Source: Heliocybe sulcata (lineage: Eukaryota; Basidiomycota; Agaricomycetes; Gloeophyllales; Gloeophyllaceae). From it: a stretch of 64,000 bases of DNA. The notes beneath the pieces are model-generated. The model saw only the letters and a program-made list of their open reading frames with translations, was not told the origin of the DNA and did not search any database. Both the position numbers and the translations under genes were made by a program. The DNA lies in assembly GCA_004369045.1 (NCBI GenBank), contig ML213503.1, positions 1,459,121 to 1,523,120 of the forward strand. Direction: 5' to 3'. Below, one piece after another: positions 48,178 to 60,559 of this stretch (the stretch's first letter is position 1; each line of letters begins with the position of its first letter).

Positions 48178-49400
48178 ATGGAGGAATCGCAAGACAAGAA
48201 CGCGGGCATTGAGGCCGTGGAGGACACGCAGCCCAATAATACGTCTACTGACGCGGTATGTGAATGACCGTTGGCCATATCGTCTCAGGAGCCGAACTTG
48301 TGTCCCCGCTAGCCGTACACGAACGCGAAAGATGCGAAGGTTGCTTCCGGCTCCACTGTCGTTGCAAGTCAGCGTCGAGTGACGCGCTCTCAGACCACTG
48401 GCTCACCCACAAAGTCGAAGAAGGGGAACAAGCCACCGGCGAAGAAGCGCAAAGCCAAGGATGACCCGCCTCCACCTCCCGCTTCAGCTCCCACACCAGA
48501 ACCTCCCGCTTCCCCAGCACCCTTCGTTCTGGATCCGCAGCTCTATTCAAGCGCCAATGAGCCCACTCGCCTCATGTCACCGACCCAAAGACATGTTCCA
48601 GCCGTGCCGCCGTCCATGTCATCCCAATATACTTTCCTTGAACAGCTCACGTTCCCGGACATTCCATACGAAGGCGAGCGTCGCGGACCAAGGACGCGTA
48701 TCGCTCCTCCTGTTCCGGTTCCAAATCTCACAAAACGCAGTCGCGGCCGGCGCGTGCCGGTCGGTGCACATGCCCCGGAGAGGGACCGTTCTCAGAATGG
48801 TCGAATGTATATGTGCAAGGTCCAAGATTGCGGCAAATGTTTCAGTAGAGGCGAACATCTAAAGCGACACATCCGTTCTATTCACACCCATGACAAACGT
48901 GAGTCGAGCCATTACCTATCCTGTCTCTCCTTGGATAACACCCTTATCTAGCATTTCAATGCACTTACCCGTCGTGCGAGAAGTTCTTCAGTCGACATGA
49001 TAATCTGCTTCAGCATCAGAAGATACATCGAGACTATAACTTCTCTACGGAGCCAGACCCACTGGGTGGGACTCTACACAGAGTACACCAGGCTCCGCGA
49101 GAGGACGATCTGCCCATGACTTCGAGCATGAGCGTCATCATCCCAGATCACTTCACCAGTATAACAACTTTCCCAGCGTCTGCTGAGCCTATCGGCTTCT
49201 CAGCACATATGGCCGTTTCTTCCTTGCGCACCGAATTGCCAGCGGGATTGGATGATGCCCAAGGTCAGACGTCGATCTTTCCGAGCGAGACTCAGTTTGC
49301 CCGTGTATCACTTCCCTCTCATTTTCAACCTCCACCAACTGCAATCCCTGCCAGGGAACTTGTATCCAGGGGTTCCCATCTGAACGTCCCGCCGTCATGA
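48178..49400 (+). CDS. C2H2 zinc-finger transcription factor, relative of the 38.7-kb gene
   Basis: Three exons (48178-48255, 48313-48898, 48952-49400) give 370 residues. The N-terminus is acidic (MEESQDKNAGIEAVEDTQPN). A basic, Pro-rich segment (PTKSKKGNKPPAKKRKAK, then PPPPPASAPTPEPPASP) probably holds the nuclear signal. The motif VPVPNLTKRSRGRRVP, almost identical to that of the other C2H2 gene in this window, precedes two fingers: C-x4-C-x12-H-x4-H (CGKCFSRGEHLKRH) and C-x4-C-x12-H-x3-H (SRHDNLLQHQKIH). The intron between the fingers sits at the same place and phase as in the other gene, which supports common descent. The tail is Ser/Pro-rich. Targets are unknown. Confidence 0.88.
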
Positions 49401-49789
49401 CATACCATGCACCACTCGCATTCCTATCGCTTGCTCTTCTAATATCATTATATCTGAATTCCCTGATCTAGTGTATAGCGTCATTGCAGGATACTGTACT
49501 CATTTGACTGGTTTAGCGTATGTAGCATGTTATTGAAATCGTGTATATGAGTATGTTCACCTCCTCTTGTCAGCAACGCAATATAAAATATACTGTATAC
49601 CAACATGGTCATAATCCGCCTGCGGTGGCACACGCAACGAGACCGAGGATACAGATACAAATTGCGACACGAACACCAGAAGAGATACATTGCGTAAGGA
49701 AACTGTCTATGTCATGATTCTGCGAAGATACAAAGCGCAACACTTCTTTTTCCCTTCTTCTCCCCAATGACCACTGTACAACGATACTC
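49401..49789. other. intergenic between convergent genes
   Basis: Downstream flank of the C2H2 gene and of enolase; no gene seen. Confidence 0.5.
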
Positions 49790-51444
<1,655 letters not shown>

Positions 51445-51501
51445 GACGAGGTCGACGACGAGGAGTACGTTGGGAGAGACGCGTTGGTGAGAGGCCCCGC
51501 C

Positions 51502-51510
51502 CTTTATAAT
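51502..51510 (-). promoter_or_regulatory. TATA box of enolase
   Basis: On the minus strand ATTATAAAGG lies about 60 bases before the enolase ATG, followed by a GC block (GGGCGGGGCC) and a CT-rich leader. Confidence 0.5.
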
Positions 51511-52373
51511 TTATGATTCCCGCCGAGATTGATTGCATTTGCGCTTTCTCACACTGATTATCCAGAGCGGCCGAAACGTTCCTCGACCGCTCGTCGGGCA
51601 TGCAAGCCTGCGATCCACTACCTAGCTCCGTCCTGTCCTGCCTCGGCTTGCACCATTTGTATGCCTCCACGCTCGAGACTGCTGCCGACCACGCCGCCAT
51701 GTAGACCAACTATGGAAAGCCCGCAGGGCTGACTGATTTGGCTCATCGATGGCCAAGAGGAGGAGCATGCGCACTCTCGCTTACGAGCCCGAGGGGACTG
51801 GAGAATCAGGACAAGTGGGTCTGGTACTTAGCTAACGACGGACGATCAAATTGCCAACAAGGGCCTGATGAACAACCACAACCATCCAATTCCAGTATGC
51901 TAGAGATCGCCCATCTTGTCCCAATGTTAAACCATTGGTAGAAGAAGGTCGTTCTCTGGCGTACGACCGAGTCGGTGCTTGCAGTACAGGTCTGTCGATA
52001 TTGTCGATACCAGACTGCACATTTTGCAGCGATTCGTCCGAGGATGTATCAGGGTGACGTGAGTGCTTCGTGTATTGTGGATAGTCTATGCATGGAAGTA
52101 TGTACGTTGTACAAAATAGCTACAAGCAATGGAGTGCATATAAGATGGGTTGTAAGCAAGATGATGTGTGTGGGCCAGCTAATGATGGCTTTAATGGACG
52201 AATAGATAGCACTGGTTAATGGATCATTAATACAACGATCTCTTACGAAACATGATCCAGCAAACAGATCAACTGGATATCCAACACAGATGAAGCATGC
52301 AGAGTCAGATAAACTCGCCATAAATGATAACCCATCCCTCTCTGGGGGCAATGAACTCCGCTCACACAAGCGT
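51511..52373. other. intergenic, enolase upstream region
   Basis: Upstream promoter region of enolase and downstream flank of the Rho GEF gene. No gene seen. Confidence 0.5.
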
Positions 52374-55340
52374 TCAGGACGCTCGCGCCTTCCCCAGCAG
52401 CTCGTTCAGCTTCACGGCCGCTGCACCACTGCTCAGACCTGCCTCCTTCCCACCAGTAGTCTCAGCATCTACGCCACTCGTCCCATGCATCTGCGAATGA
52501 TGTCCGTGCGGGTGGGCATGGTGGGCAAACTGGACGTGATGGTGATGCGCGCTATGCATGTGCCCGTGTTGTCCGTGAAGATGACTATTCCTCCCATTCA
52601 GCACCAACGAGTACCGCTTTGATCTAGGGTCCTCGGTAGGTCGCGCCGTAACCGCAGTCGTCTGCAGTGCGACCATAGGCAGCGAGAACCTTTTATGTCT
52701 CCTTGCCGTATCCTCCCTCCTAGGGGAAACAGGAACATCCGACGCTCCATCGTCCTCCGTCTCCGCCAGAGAAACTGTCGAATCACCGGGCCCGGGAGCG
52801 ACCGAACTCGGCGACAAGCCGTGCTCTTGCTCCTGGAACTCCTCGAGGATCTGCACATAGCTTTTGGGCCTGTTATACGTTTTCGATCTCAGCCTGGACA
52901 ACGGTGGCACCACGACCTCACTCCCGTCATCAAGCGTCACGACCCCCGAGTCGCCTTCGGCGACAGCCTCCAAAGGCCGTTTCGGACTTCCCAGGTCAAT
53001 CGCCATGAGAGCGGATGCCCGCGCACCCGGTCCCGGTAGAGCCAATGATGGCATGGAGATAGACTGCCACGAGGGGAAATTGGAGAGAGTACCGATCGTT
53101 TGTGCAGGAGGAACAGCATCAGTAGGCGACGAGCCGTCTTGAATAACTGGAAAGACGGTCTCATAGCATGCATCGCACGCTCTTGCGGGCTTGTTCGAAT
53201 CCTTCGCGTTCGAATCGGAGATAAAGAAGGTCTGGAGCCAAAAGCTTTTCGTCAGCAAGGTCAATGAAACCAAGATGAAAAGTACGCACGCTTCCCGAAC
53301 ATCCTCCGCAAACACACCGCCCACACAATCTACAATGATGCCTCCTTCTTCTCCAGCCGAACGTCCGCCCACACCGCATACAGCTCTCGGTCTTACCGTC
53401 CGGTATCCATATAGCCGGCACGAAGTGCTCCACCTTGCCTCTCCGAGGTTTCCGGTGATCATCCTCCGGTAAATGTGGAAGAGCCTGCAGCGTCCGGCGC
53501 AGATGTTGTGTCGATGTAGAGGAGGTGAGCGTGGAATTCGGATGCATCACGTTCAGCGATACGAGCAGAGACGCTTTGGCGTTCCTAATCGCCGCAACCC
53601 ACTCGTCCCGTTCATCCTCGCTGCCTATATGAGCCATCAGCACTGACTGTCGACGACAAAAATTCGCTTACTCACTTGCATAGACAGCAAACGACGCTTC
53701 TGGGCTCAATACCTCGAACCTCCTCTCATCCCCGACCTCCCTAGTCGGACTGACGACCACGTCCAGGTCGACGAGATCCACATGACCTTTGTACACCCAC
53801 TTCTCCTCCATCCCGCTGCTGGCATACCTCGCGACCTTCTTCTTTCTACTCGGGCTCATGGGCAGCGCCGAACCAGGGCTCGACGACAGACTGGGTGAAG
53901 ACTTGAAGGTAGGAAGCTCAGCTTCGCTTTTACTTCGCGTACGGAGCATTCGCGGACGCGTGAGAGCGCTCTTGCTACCGGCATTAGAGCTAGAATGAGG
54001 GATGCCCCAGTCCCAGTCGTCGACCGCGTCTCCTCTTTCCGCCGACGCAAGCCAGACTAGGACGTCCGAGAAAAGGAGGAAATCCCGCTCCTTGGGCGTG
54101 GAAGAGTCGAGCTGTAACAAAGGGGCACGTTTGAGGAAAGTCCGTCCGGGCGTTATGAGTTGGAAGTTCGGTGGAAGGTTAGGGGTGCTCCTTTGAAGCG
54201 CAAGCAAGGCGAGAGTCTGGGCATGAGTATGCAAAGACGCGTTCAAGGACAGCGTGACTAAACGACGCATTTAGAGCTGAATGGCAACCAAATATCGCAG
54301 AAGACGTACTTTTTGACACAAGAGTATGTACTGCCGTTAGCGAGTTGTACTCTGGATCTTCTTCGTTGGTGCACCCAATAAGGTCCTTCAGCAGCAGAAG
54401 ATACCTGGGGCACCGCTGCACAATGGTGAGTAACCAGTCGCGGAGTTTCAGCCTTCCGCAGCGTTCATGCGCCTCCTGCTGAGCCACAAACGCAGTGAAG
54501 GCTGGTTTGCACAAGAGCAGGGAGTTAAGAGACGCAATTGCGGTGGAGAAGGAAGTGATGAAAGGGGTGTACATTGACAAGTACGGGAAATGCGAGAGCA
54601 GAATGGGGGAGACCGGAGGAGGTGCAGTAGAGTCCTGGGAACTGTTCAGGTACGTGGATAGAGACGAGAAAAACGCGCGATGCAGGTTCCAAATGTCTAT
54701 AAAGTTAGAAAATACGGATGTCAATTCCGCGCGATCAAGCAGGGGAGTGGATGTTTCCAGTGATTCGATGATTGGAGTCAAGAAGTGCTGGAAGAGACAT
54801 GGTTAATACAGGACCGCGAACGGAATGCAAACGCACTCACGGAATAGATGAGGTCCAATCCATCGACATACGACCGTTCGGTTTCATAGAACTCGTGGAT
54901 GATCTTCCTCCTCTTTGCTTGCCTCGCCTCTTCCAAACCCTTGTCTTTCTCCTTCTCCTTCTTTCGGCTCCTCCTCTGCACCTCCAGGGACGTCGGCCGC
55001 GGCTTGCTCTTCTTCACAGCATTCTTGAGGACAACAGGCATGGACGCGCCAGGCACAGCCTGATCCTCTGGCAAGGAGTCAAAGGATGCTAGGCTGGCAA
55101 CAGACTGTCTGTTGCCGACACTGGGCGCGGTAGGCAGAGATATTCGCCGGAACGGGAGATGAGGCGGTCGATGCAGATAGCTGGATGGTGGATGAGAGTA
55201 AGGAGGAATGAGCTCTTCGGAAGGAAAGCTGACGGTCGAAGCAGGGGCGCTCGCTGCGACGGAATGAAACGATATAGGTCATCAGCAAGTCTATTCGGCT
55301 CAAAGTAAGCGGACAGGGAGTGAGACGCACCGGTGGCCAT
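52374..55340 (-). CDS. Rho-family GEF with DH, PH and FYVE domains
   Basis: Exon 1 is only 10 bases (ATG at 55340, ending 55331); exon 2 continues in frame as ASAPASTVSFPSEELIPPYS. The DH domain starts at RKIIHEFYETERSYVDGLDL and continues with LLDRAELTSVFSNFIDIWN and IVQRCPRYLLLLKDLI, the core helix that contacts the GTPase. The PH domain follows (LKRAPLLQLDSSTPKERDFL, WVYKGHVDLVDLDVVV). The FYVE zinc finger has WIPD, RRRRHHCRLCG and, after an intron, RACDACYE, for phosphatidylinositol 3-phosphate on endosomes. The layout matches Fgd-type GEFs, which activate Cdc42 or Rac. The tail is long and ends with a His-rich tract (16 His in 33 residues, 52485-52583). Confidence 0.9.
52485..52583 (-). 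other. histidine-rich tract in the Rho GEF tail
   Basis: Thirty-three codons of the last exon encode 16 His, in short patterns such as HGQHGHMHSAHHHH and HHAHPHGHH. The tract is in frame with the FYVE-containing exon and lies about 35 residues before the stop. Confidence 0.85.
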
Positions 55341-56047
55341 GATCAGTTGATGCCTGGTACACAACAGCGGATTGAATAAGTGGCCTCTCCGCTATTAAAA
55401 GGTATCACGGGGGCGGACCGAGCGTTGGACGCGTCGGGAGCGGGAGGACGAGGAGGGCGTCTCAGCGCGATGATACATGCCCGACAAAGAACCCCTATAT
55501 TCGGTTCTTGCCGTCGGCACTCGGACGTCTCTCCCGCGCTCACCCCTCCCGTTTTGGATACTGTGGCGTCTCAGCCAACCCATTGACAGTCCCTGGCGTT
55601 GGCGTCGCCAAGTAGCAATATTGTCACGGGTATCGCTCTCCAAGACTTCCGCTTGTCGCTAAAGAATGAGCATCGCACGTTTCGCTGCTTTTGGCTGATC
55701 TCGAGATCGGTACAGAGCTGCGATGGATGCTCCGATCTGCAGAGGACAACTAGGTAGCATAATGCAAAACACTTTTCAGCTTTATACGCGACTTCGATAT
55801 GATCCCCCCTTCACAACGCGCTCGCGATAAATTCCACTGTTTACCCCGGTCAGCCGTTATGCATTATTGCTAGTTGTTGCCGCCTTACTTCGCAATATTG
55901 CACAGAAAATTCCCTATGAGTGAGATGGTAGCGACTTGATCTGAAGCTAGCTAGCGTTGATTAGGATTCTACGGATACAGGCTCGCAAACCTTGAAAGGG
56001 AGCCGGGAATCAGGGGGCCGGCGGCCAGAAAACGCGCGACATCAACT

Positions 56048-56098
56048 CAGGAAAGCGCATCGGGACCCCGGAAGCACGTACCACCACCCAGAAAAGGA
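56048..56098 (+). repeat. dispersed direct repeat, copy 1
   Basis: Shares CAGGAAAGCGCA, GGACCCCG and ACCACCA in the same order with 56963-57015, with small insertions between. Confidence 0.45.
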
Positions 56099-56962
56099 AA
56101 ACTTGTGGCGTTACCTGGTTAGCCTCCGGGTTGACCACAGCCTGTAAAGCTCTACAACGCCCTCCTGCTGTACGTGATGTACCTGCAAATGTATATTGCT
56201 ATTGTGGAAGATGATTTATGTGGTAGACAGTACTCAGTAGCATATACATTATCACGAGGTCCCCATTATCCTATGTTCTACAGCCGGTATATTGCTAACA
56301 ATGGGACAACCGACGAGAATTGACTGTAATTCATTGCTACTGGGATGATCTTAATCATTGCTTACTCTACTCTTAAATTGCTCAGATGACGCGCTGCAAC
56401 AGGGCCTACTTGGGCTCGGCACCGGCTGCTCAGCATAGTCAAGACATACCTCCTGCATGATGCCCAGAAGACGGCAGGTCATTCCACGTCGTCACAATGG
56501 AATTATAAACCTAATAAATTATATACAAATAGTATATATCCTTGTCTCCATTCTATAGTGCCCCTTAGGCTCCATCTTCAGCACGAGGAACTTCAAGAGC
56601 TCGGTTGAAAAGGGACCCTGTTTATTTACCGGGAGAGCAGACTACAGAAAATAGAAGCATATATATGTGTATATGCTCGAAATTTAGTTTTGTATACTTA
56701 GTTCGAAGTGTGAAGAATTGGAACGGCAAGCTGCACCCACCGAAGTTTGACCACCTTGCGTATACGCGCGGCCTCTATCCAAATCGGGACAGGTGGTGCA
56801 CCTGTCCTTGACGGATGTCCGATTTATCACCTTTAACGTGGTCATTTTACAGCCGTAAAAAATGGGCCACATATATTCTATTGATCATATAAGACTTACG
56901 AAAAATTGATGGGACTATCCATGGCGTGTGTAAGCCACAGCAGCAAAACGTGAGCGAATCGT

Positions 56963-57015
56963 GCAGGAAAGCGCAAATCAGGACCCCGTAAAGTCGCTTG
57001 GGGGGCACCACCATG
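56963..57015 (+). repeat. dispersed direct repeat, copy 2
   Basis: Diverged partner of 56048-56098, about 915 bases away in the same orientation. Together they may flank or belong to an old repeat. Confidence 0.45.
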
Positions 57016-57818
57016 TAGTTGACGTCGCCGGAAATCTCCGCGCTTGCCCCTCGCCGGGAATGGTATAGGGGCCTTCTCCATATATGTATTTCATGTTCAC
57101 AGCCACTGAACCTAAATTTCCGCAATAAACACGAGTCTCTTCTCTGATTCCTCCACTACTTGCGTAGACGGCCACTGTTTCGAAGCACTGCGCTCCCCAC
57201 TCTGGCGCTCGATGGACTACTGTCTACATGTCGCAGAAAGCCATTGCCGGCAGAAATAGGCTAGCATTCGCCAGTCCGATTGGAGGGTTTGCATGCATGC
57301 AGCGCAGTCGCGAACACTCTACAGTCTGATGCTGGGGGAGTTCAGGCATGCACCTTCTTCACTCCGCGTCCATTTCCTCGCATTTTTCGGTTGTTTTCTG
57401 CATATGGCTCGTGCTTAATCTGGCAATTACTTGACCCGGACATGTCCATGTTGTCCTCCGTGCCCTTGGATGCCTGTGATACCCTTCGAAGCTATAGGTC
57501 ACAAGCTGTCTTTCTGCCCATCCCCACTATTTGGATGCCTCGCTCTCAATCGGGTCTGATTGAATATCTCATTTACATAGGTACGTGCATATACTGCATA
57601 TTACAGGAGCGCATAGTGATGTTACATCTTACAATGTTATACCAGGTTATGTGTGTTTATCTGAGATTAATTCAACACGCTGTCAGTACTACCCTGTCGT
57701 CCCTTCAACATCGTCCAACAAGTCCCTTATTATCTAGATCGTCATAACATATGTGCACGCCGCCCTCCGGGTACTCGTACAACGGTCCGATCCGATGTTG
57801 AATGAATATGTGTATGAT

Positions 57819-58476
57819 TTACTGCGACTTTGACACCACCTGGGCATAGGAAGGAGCATTGGCCTTGGCATCCTCGTCTTCGACACCGAGGATGTGCTCC
57901 CAGGGCTCGTCTGGCCCACCGTTGGAATCCTCGATAAGGAACGTATCGTCTAGGACGATGACAGACGGCATATGGGGTATAAACTCGAAGTCGGAGTCTG
58001 CAGCTGACGCATGTTAGGTGGTCCTGGAGCTACGACAAGGGACACTGGCTACCTTTACTCTTGGGCGGCTTAGTCTTGGTGCTAATCAAGTCCGCAAGCT
58101 TAACCTCCGTCGTCTCCGGCCTTCTGGCGCTTGAAGCCCACGACTTTGGCAGCGGCGATATGCTGTTCTCGCCATCTAGCGCCGCTGGGGTGTCCGCGTC
58201 GTCCCATACACCTCTGGACCTCGACTTCCGTGCCGCCTTCCCACCAGCGCCACCGGTGCTCTTCACAGACTCCGGCAATGCCTTGCTCCTCTCCTTCTTC
58301 GCCTTAGCTCTGACATGATCTTCGGCTCTCTTTGTCCGCTGGCGGTTGTGCTCGAAGGCGCGTATCGCCTTCAAGATGGAAGACGGGAGGTCTTTGTCTG
58401 TTTCGACTGGCCGGATACTCTGAGTCTCAACATTGTTGAGTTGAGCGGTGGTAGGCTGAAGGCTACTGGGCGACAT
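57819..58476 (-). CDS. small hypothetical protein, two exons
   Basis: Exons 58476-58053 and 57997-57819 give 200 residues. The N-terminal two thirds are very charged: KAIRAFEHNRQRTKRAEDHV begins a basic helix with AKAKKERSK, then KAARKSRSRGVWDDAD. The C-terminus is acidic and hydrophobic (FEFIPHMPSVIVLDDTFLIE) and ends YAQVVSKSQ. There is no signal peptide or membrane segment; a nuclear location is likely from the basic runs. No family was recognised. The splice is well supported: it divides a GAC codon, and both sides read on as a normal protein. Confidence 0.65.
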
Positions 58477-58873
58477 GAGGGGCAGAACAGTCTACGGGGA
58501 CGGGTGGTTGTGTTATAAGGTAGAGGTGAGTAGTAACTGTGGTAGAGCAAGCTGCGTGTGTGCTGGCACCGGTGGCTGAAAGGGAGAGATAGGCCAGAAG
58601 AGGAGAGTCTCGCGTCACCGGTACCGCCATTCTGGATAAGACCTGTGTCAGTTGTAATGACATGGCGCGATAGCGCGCGCTGTCCCGTAGCACCCCGTAC
58701 GTAGTCGTCCTCGATTGGCTGCTACGGCGGGTGCAGTGGGGAATAGTCTATTTTAGGCAATAGGTAGCCACGTGCGTCCCTCTTTCACGTTCGTCGTCCT
58801 ATCGTTAGTGTGCTCGACTGTCAATTGCCGTCTGGCCTATATATTTTACAGAAGGATCACAGCAATACATTTC
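58477..58873. other. intergenic, upstream of the small hypothetical gene
   Basis: About 400 bases holding the promoter of the small hypothetical gene and the downstream flank of the reductase gene. No other feature was seen. Confidence 0.5.
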
Positions 58874-60001
58874 TCAAAATCCAAGTGCTTTTGCGGTGTC
58901 TACTATCGACTGCTCCAGACTGATCCACCCTCCGAGAGCCTTGGTTGCAACAGAGTTATCTATCTTTTGGCGATCCGGCTCTCCCTGAAGTCCATCGACT
59001 TCCGGAGGCAACTGCAACCTCGGGAACTCTTTACGAAGAGTGCGGATGATGTTGTTCCAGCCAAACGGCCCGGCAGCGGCCCAAATACGCTTACCTCCGA
59101 GCGAGGGGTCGCTCAGAGCCAGAACGTGCAGCCGTCCGTCATCGCGGACGTCGATGTACCATTCTTAAATTCTCGGGTCAGCTTCTCCTCGTAGAACGAA
59201 AATAGGCTGGACATACGGGGAGGTACACGCGTTGTGCATGTGCCGTCGCCATTTGCTATTGCTTGGATCCAGGCAGCTGTTGAGCGCGCTTCGCCAAACA
59301 GCACAGGCCCGAAGTTTGCGTTCGGCAAAATCGCTACGATGTCAAATGCAGGCTAGAGCAATGTCGAGCGATGTCAGTGACGCCGCTGATAGGTAGTCAA
59401 AGCAGGCGTTACGTACCTTGTTTTCCTCTACCCATCTCCACGCTGCTTTGTCTGACAAGATTTTTGCGGCAGCGTATCGCACGCCCACCCAACCAGGCTT
59501 CTTCTTGTCCTCCTCCGTCGCATTCTCCCATTTCTGCTGAGCAGCATCATTCCAATCCTTATCCGTCAACGGCTCCTCCTTGTACTCCGGCGGCGAAATC
59601 ACCGCCACGGAGCTCGAGGTGAATACCACTCTCTTCACCGACGGTTCCTTGCTGGCTGCACGCAGCACCGCAAGGTTAGAGTTCACCGCCTGCTTGGGGT
59701 TGTCGTCCGAGTCTCCAGGGACGCTCCCCGGTATCGCGACATGCGCGACACCATCAGCGCCTCGGATGGCGTTGGAGAACTTTGCTTCGCTCTCCAGGTC
59801 GTCAAGCTCGACGAACTCGAGCTTGCTGATGTCCGCGCCATACTTGGAATAAGCGGCCTTGATTTCCTCAGTGCGACCTAAGGATCGAACAGTCCCGCGT
59901 ACGCGGTAGCCAGCTTGTAAGGCTGCGAGACCGACATGGCTGGCGACGTATCCGGTGATACCGGTGACGACAATGAGACCCTCAGCAGGAACAGCGGGCA
60001 T
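58874..60001 (-). CDS. NAD(P)-dependent reductase, extended SDR (Gre2/cinnamoyl-CoA-reductase-like)
   Basis: Three exons (60001-59417, 59352-59217, 59163-58874) give 336 residues, the usual length. The N-terminal Rossmann motif is VVTGITGYVASHVG (TGxxGxxA type). The catalytic Tyr176 and Lys180 lie in VRYAAAK, with Ser residues in FTSSSVAV around 129-131. The family reduces aldehydes and ketones, such as methylglyoxal or aromatic aldehydes, in the cytosol with NADPH. The substrate here is unknown. It is followed by a secreted GMC oxidase gene on the same strand; together they could act on aryl alcohols and aldehydes, as in wood decay, but this is inference. A TATA box lies 54 bases upstream. 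Confidence 0.9.
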
Positions 60002-60054
60002 TGCAAGTTACTGGGCAAGGTGCTTTGATATCGATATACTTTAAAGAGGCTCCG

Positions 60055-60061
60055 TTATATA
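60055..60061 (-). promoter_or_regulatory. TATA box of the reductase gene
   Basis: TATATAA on the minus strand, 54 bases before the ATG. Confidence 0.5.
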
Positions 60062-60559
60062 CGTCACCAACAGTACTCATCGCGGCCGCATTTGAGCTCA
60101 TCCCGCGCTATCGACGCTCAATCCGTACACGGCGCAAGTCAAGGCTATATTCAGATTCAGGTGATTCCTGGCACCATTCGAAGGATTGCGACACCCGGGA
60201 CGCTCGGGACTAGCGGTAAATGAGCCTTTTTGGTAGGGAAGGGACAGTATCAATAATGAGAATGTACGGTAGCTTGGTCATTTCCGAGGAGTCTATCACG
60301 CTGATGTCGCAATGATTACGATCATGCACCGAGATGACGGAAACTCTAAGTACCATTAATGCCTGACTAGCAAGCAGATCTAATAATCAGCTCGCCCATA
60401 AATATACGATGAGCAGCCGGAATCAAAGTGAAAAGAAGATGAAATGATGGAACCGGGCCAATATTAAGTGGCGATAGATAGCTATACATAAACGATCGAC
60501 TCCAATAACTTATCCTGTAAATAGATGGCATCCAAAGGAGCGCATTCATCTTACGCATC
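60062..60559. other. intergenic
   Basis: Reductase promoter region and GMC-oxidase 3' flank; no gene seen. Confidence 0.5.

Larger units (their letters stand above)
55341..57818. other. intergenic, 2.5 kb, dispersed repeat pair
   Basis: The first 300 bases are the Rho GEF promoter side. The middle is AT-richer. Two related 40-50-base segments in the same orientation (56048-56098 and 56963-57015) share CAGGAAAGCGCA, GGACCCCG and ACCACCA. No gene can be supported. Confidence 0.5.
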
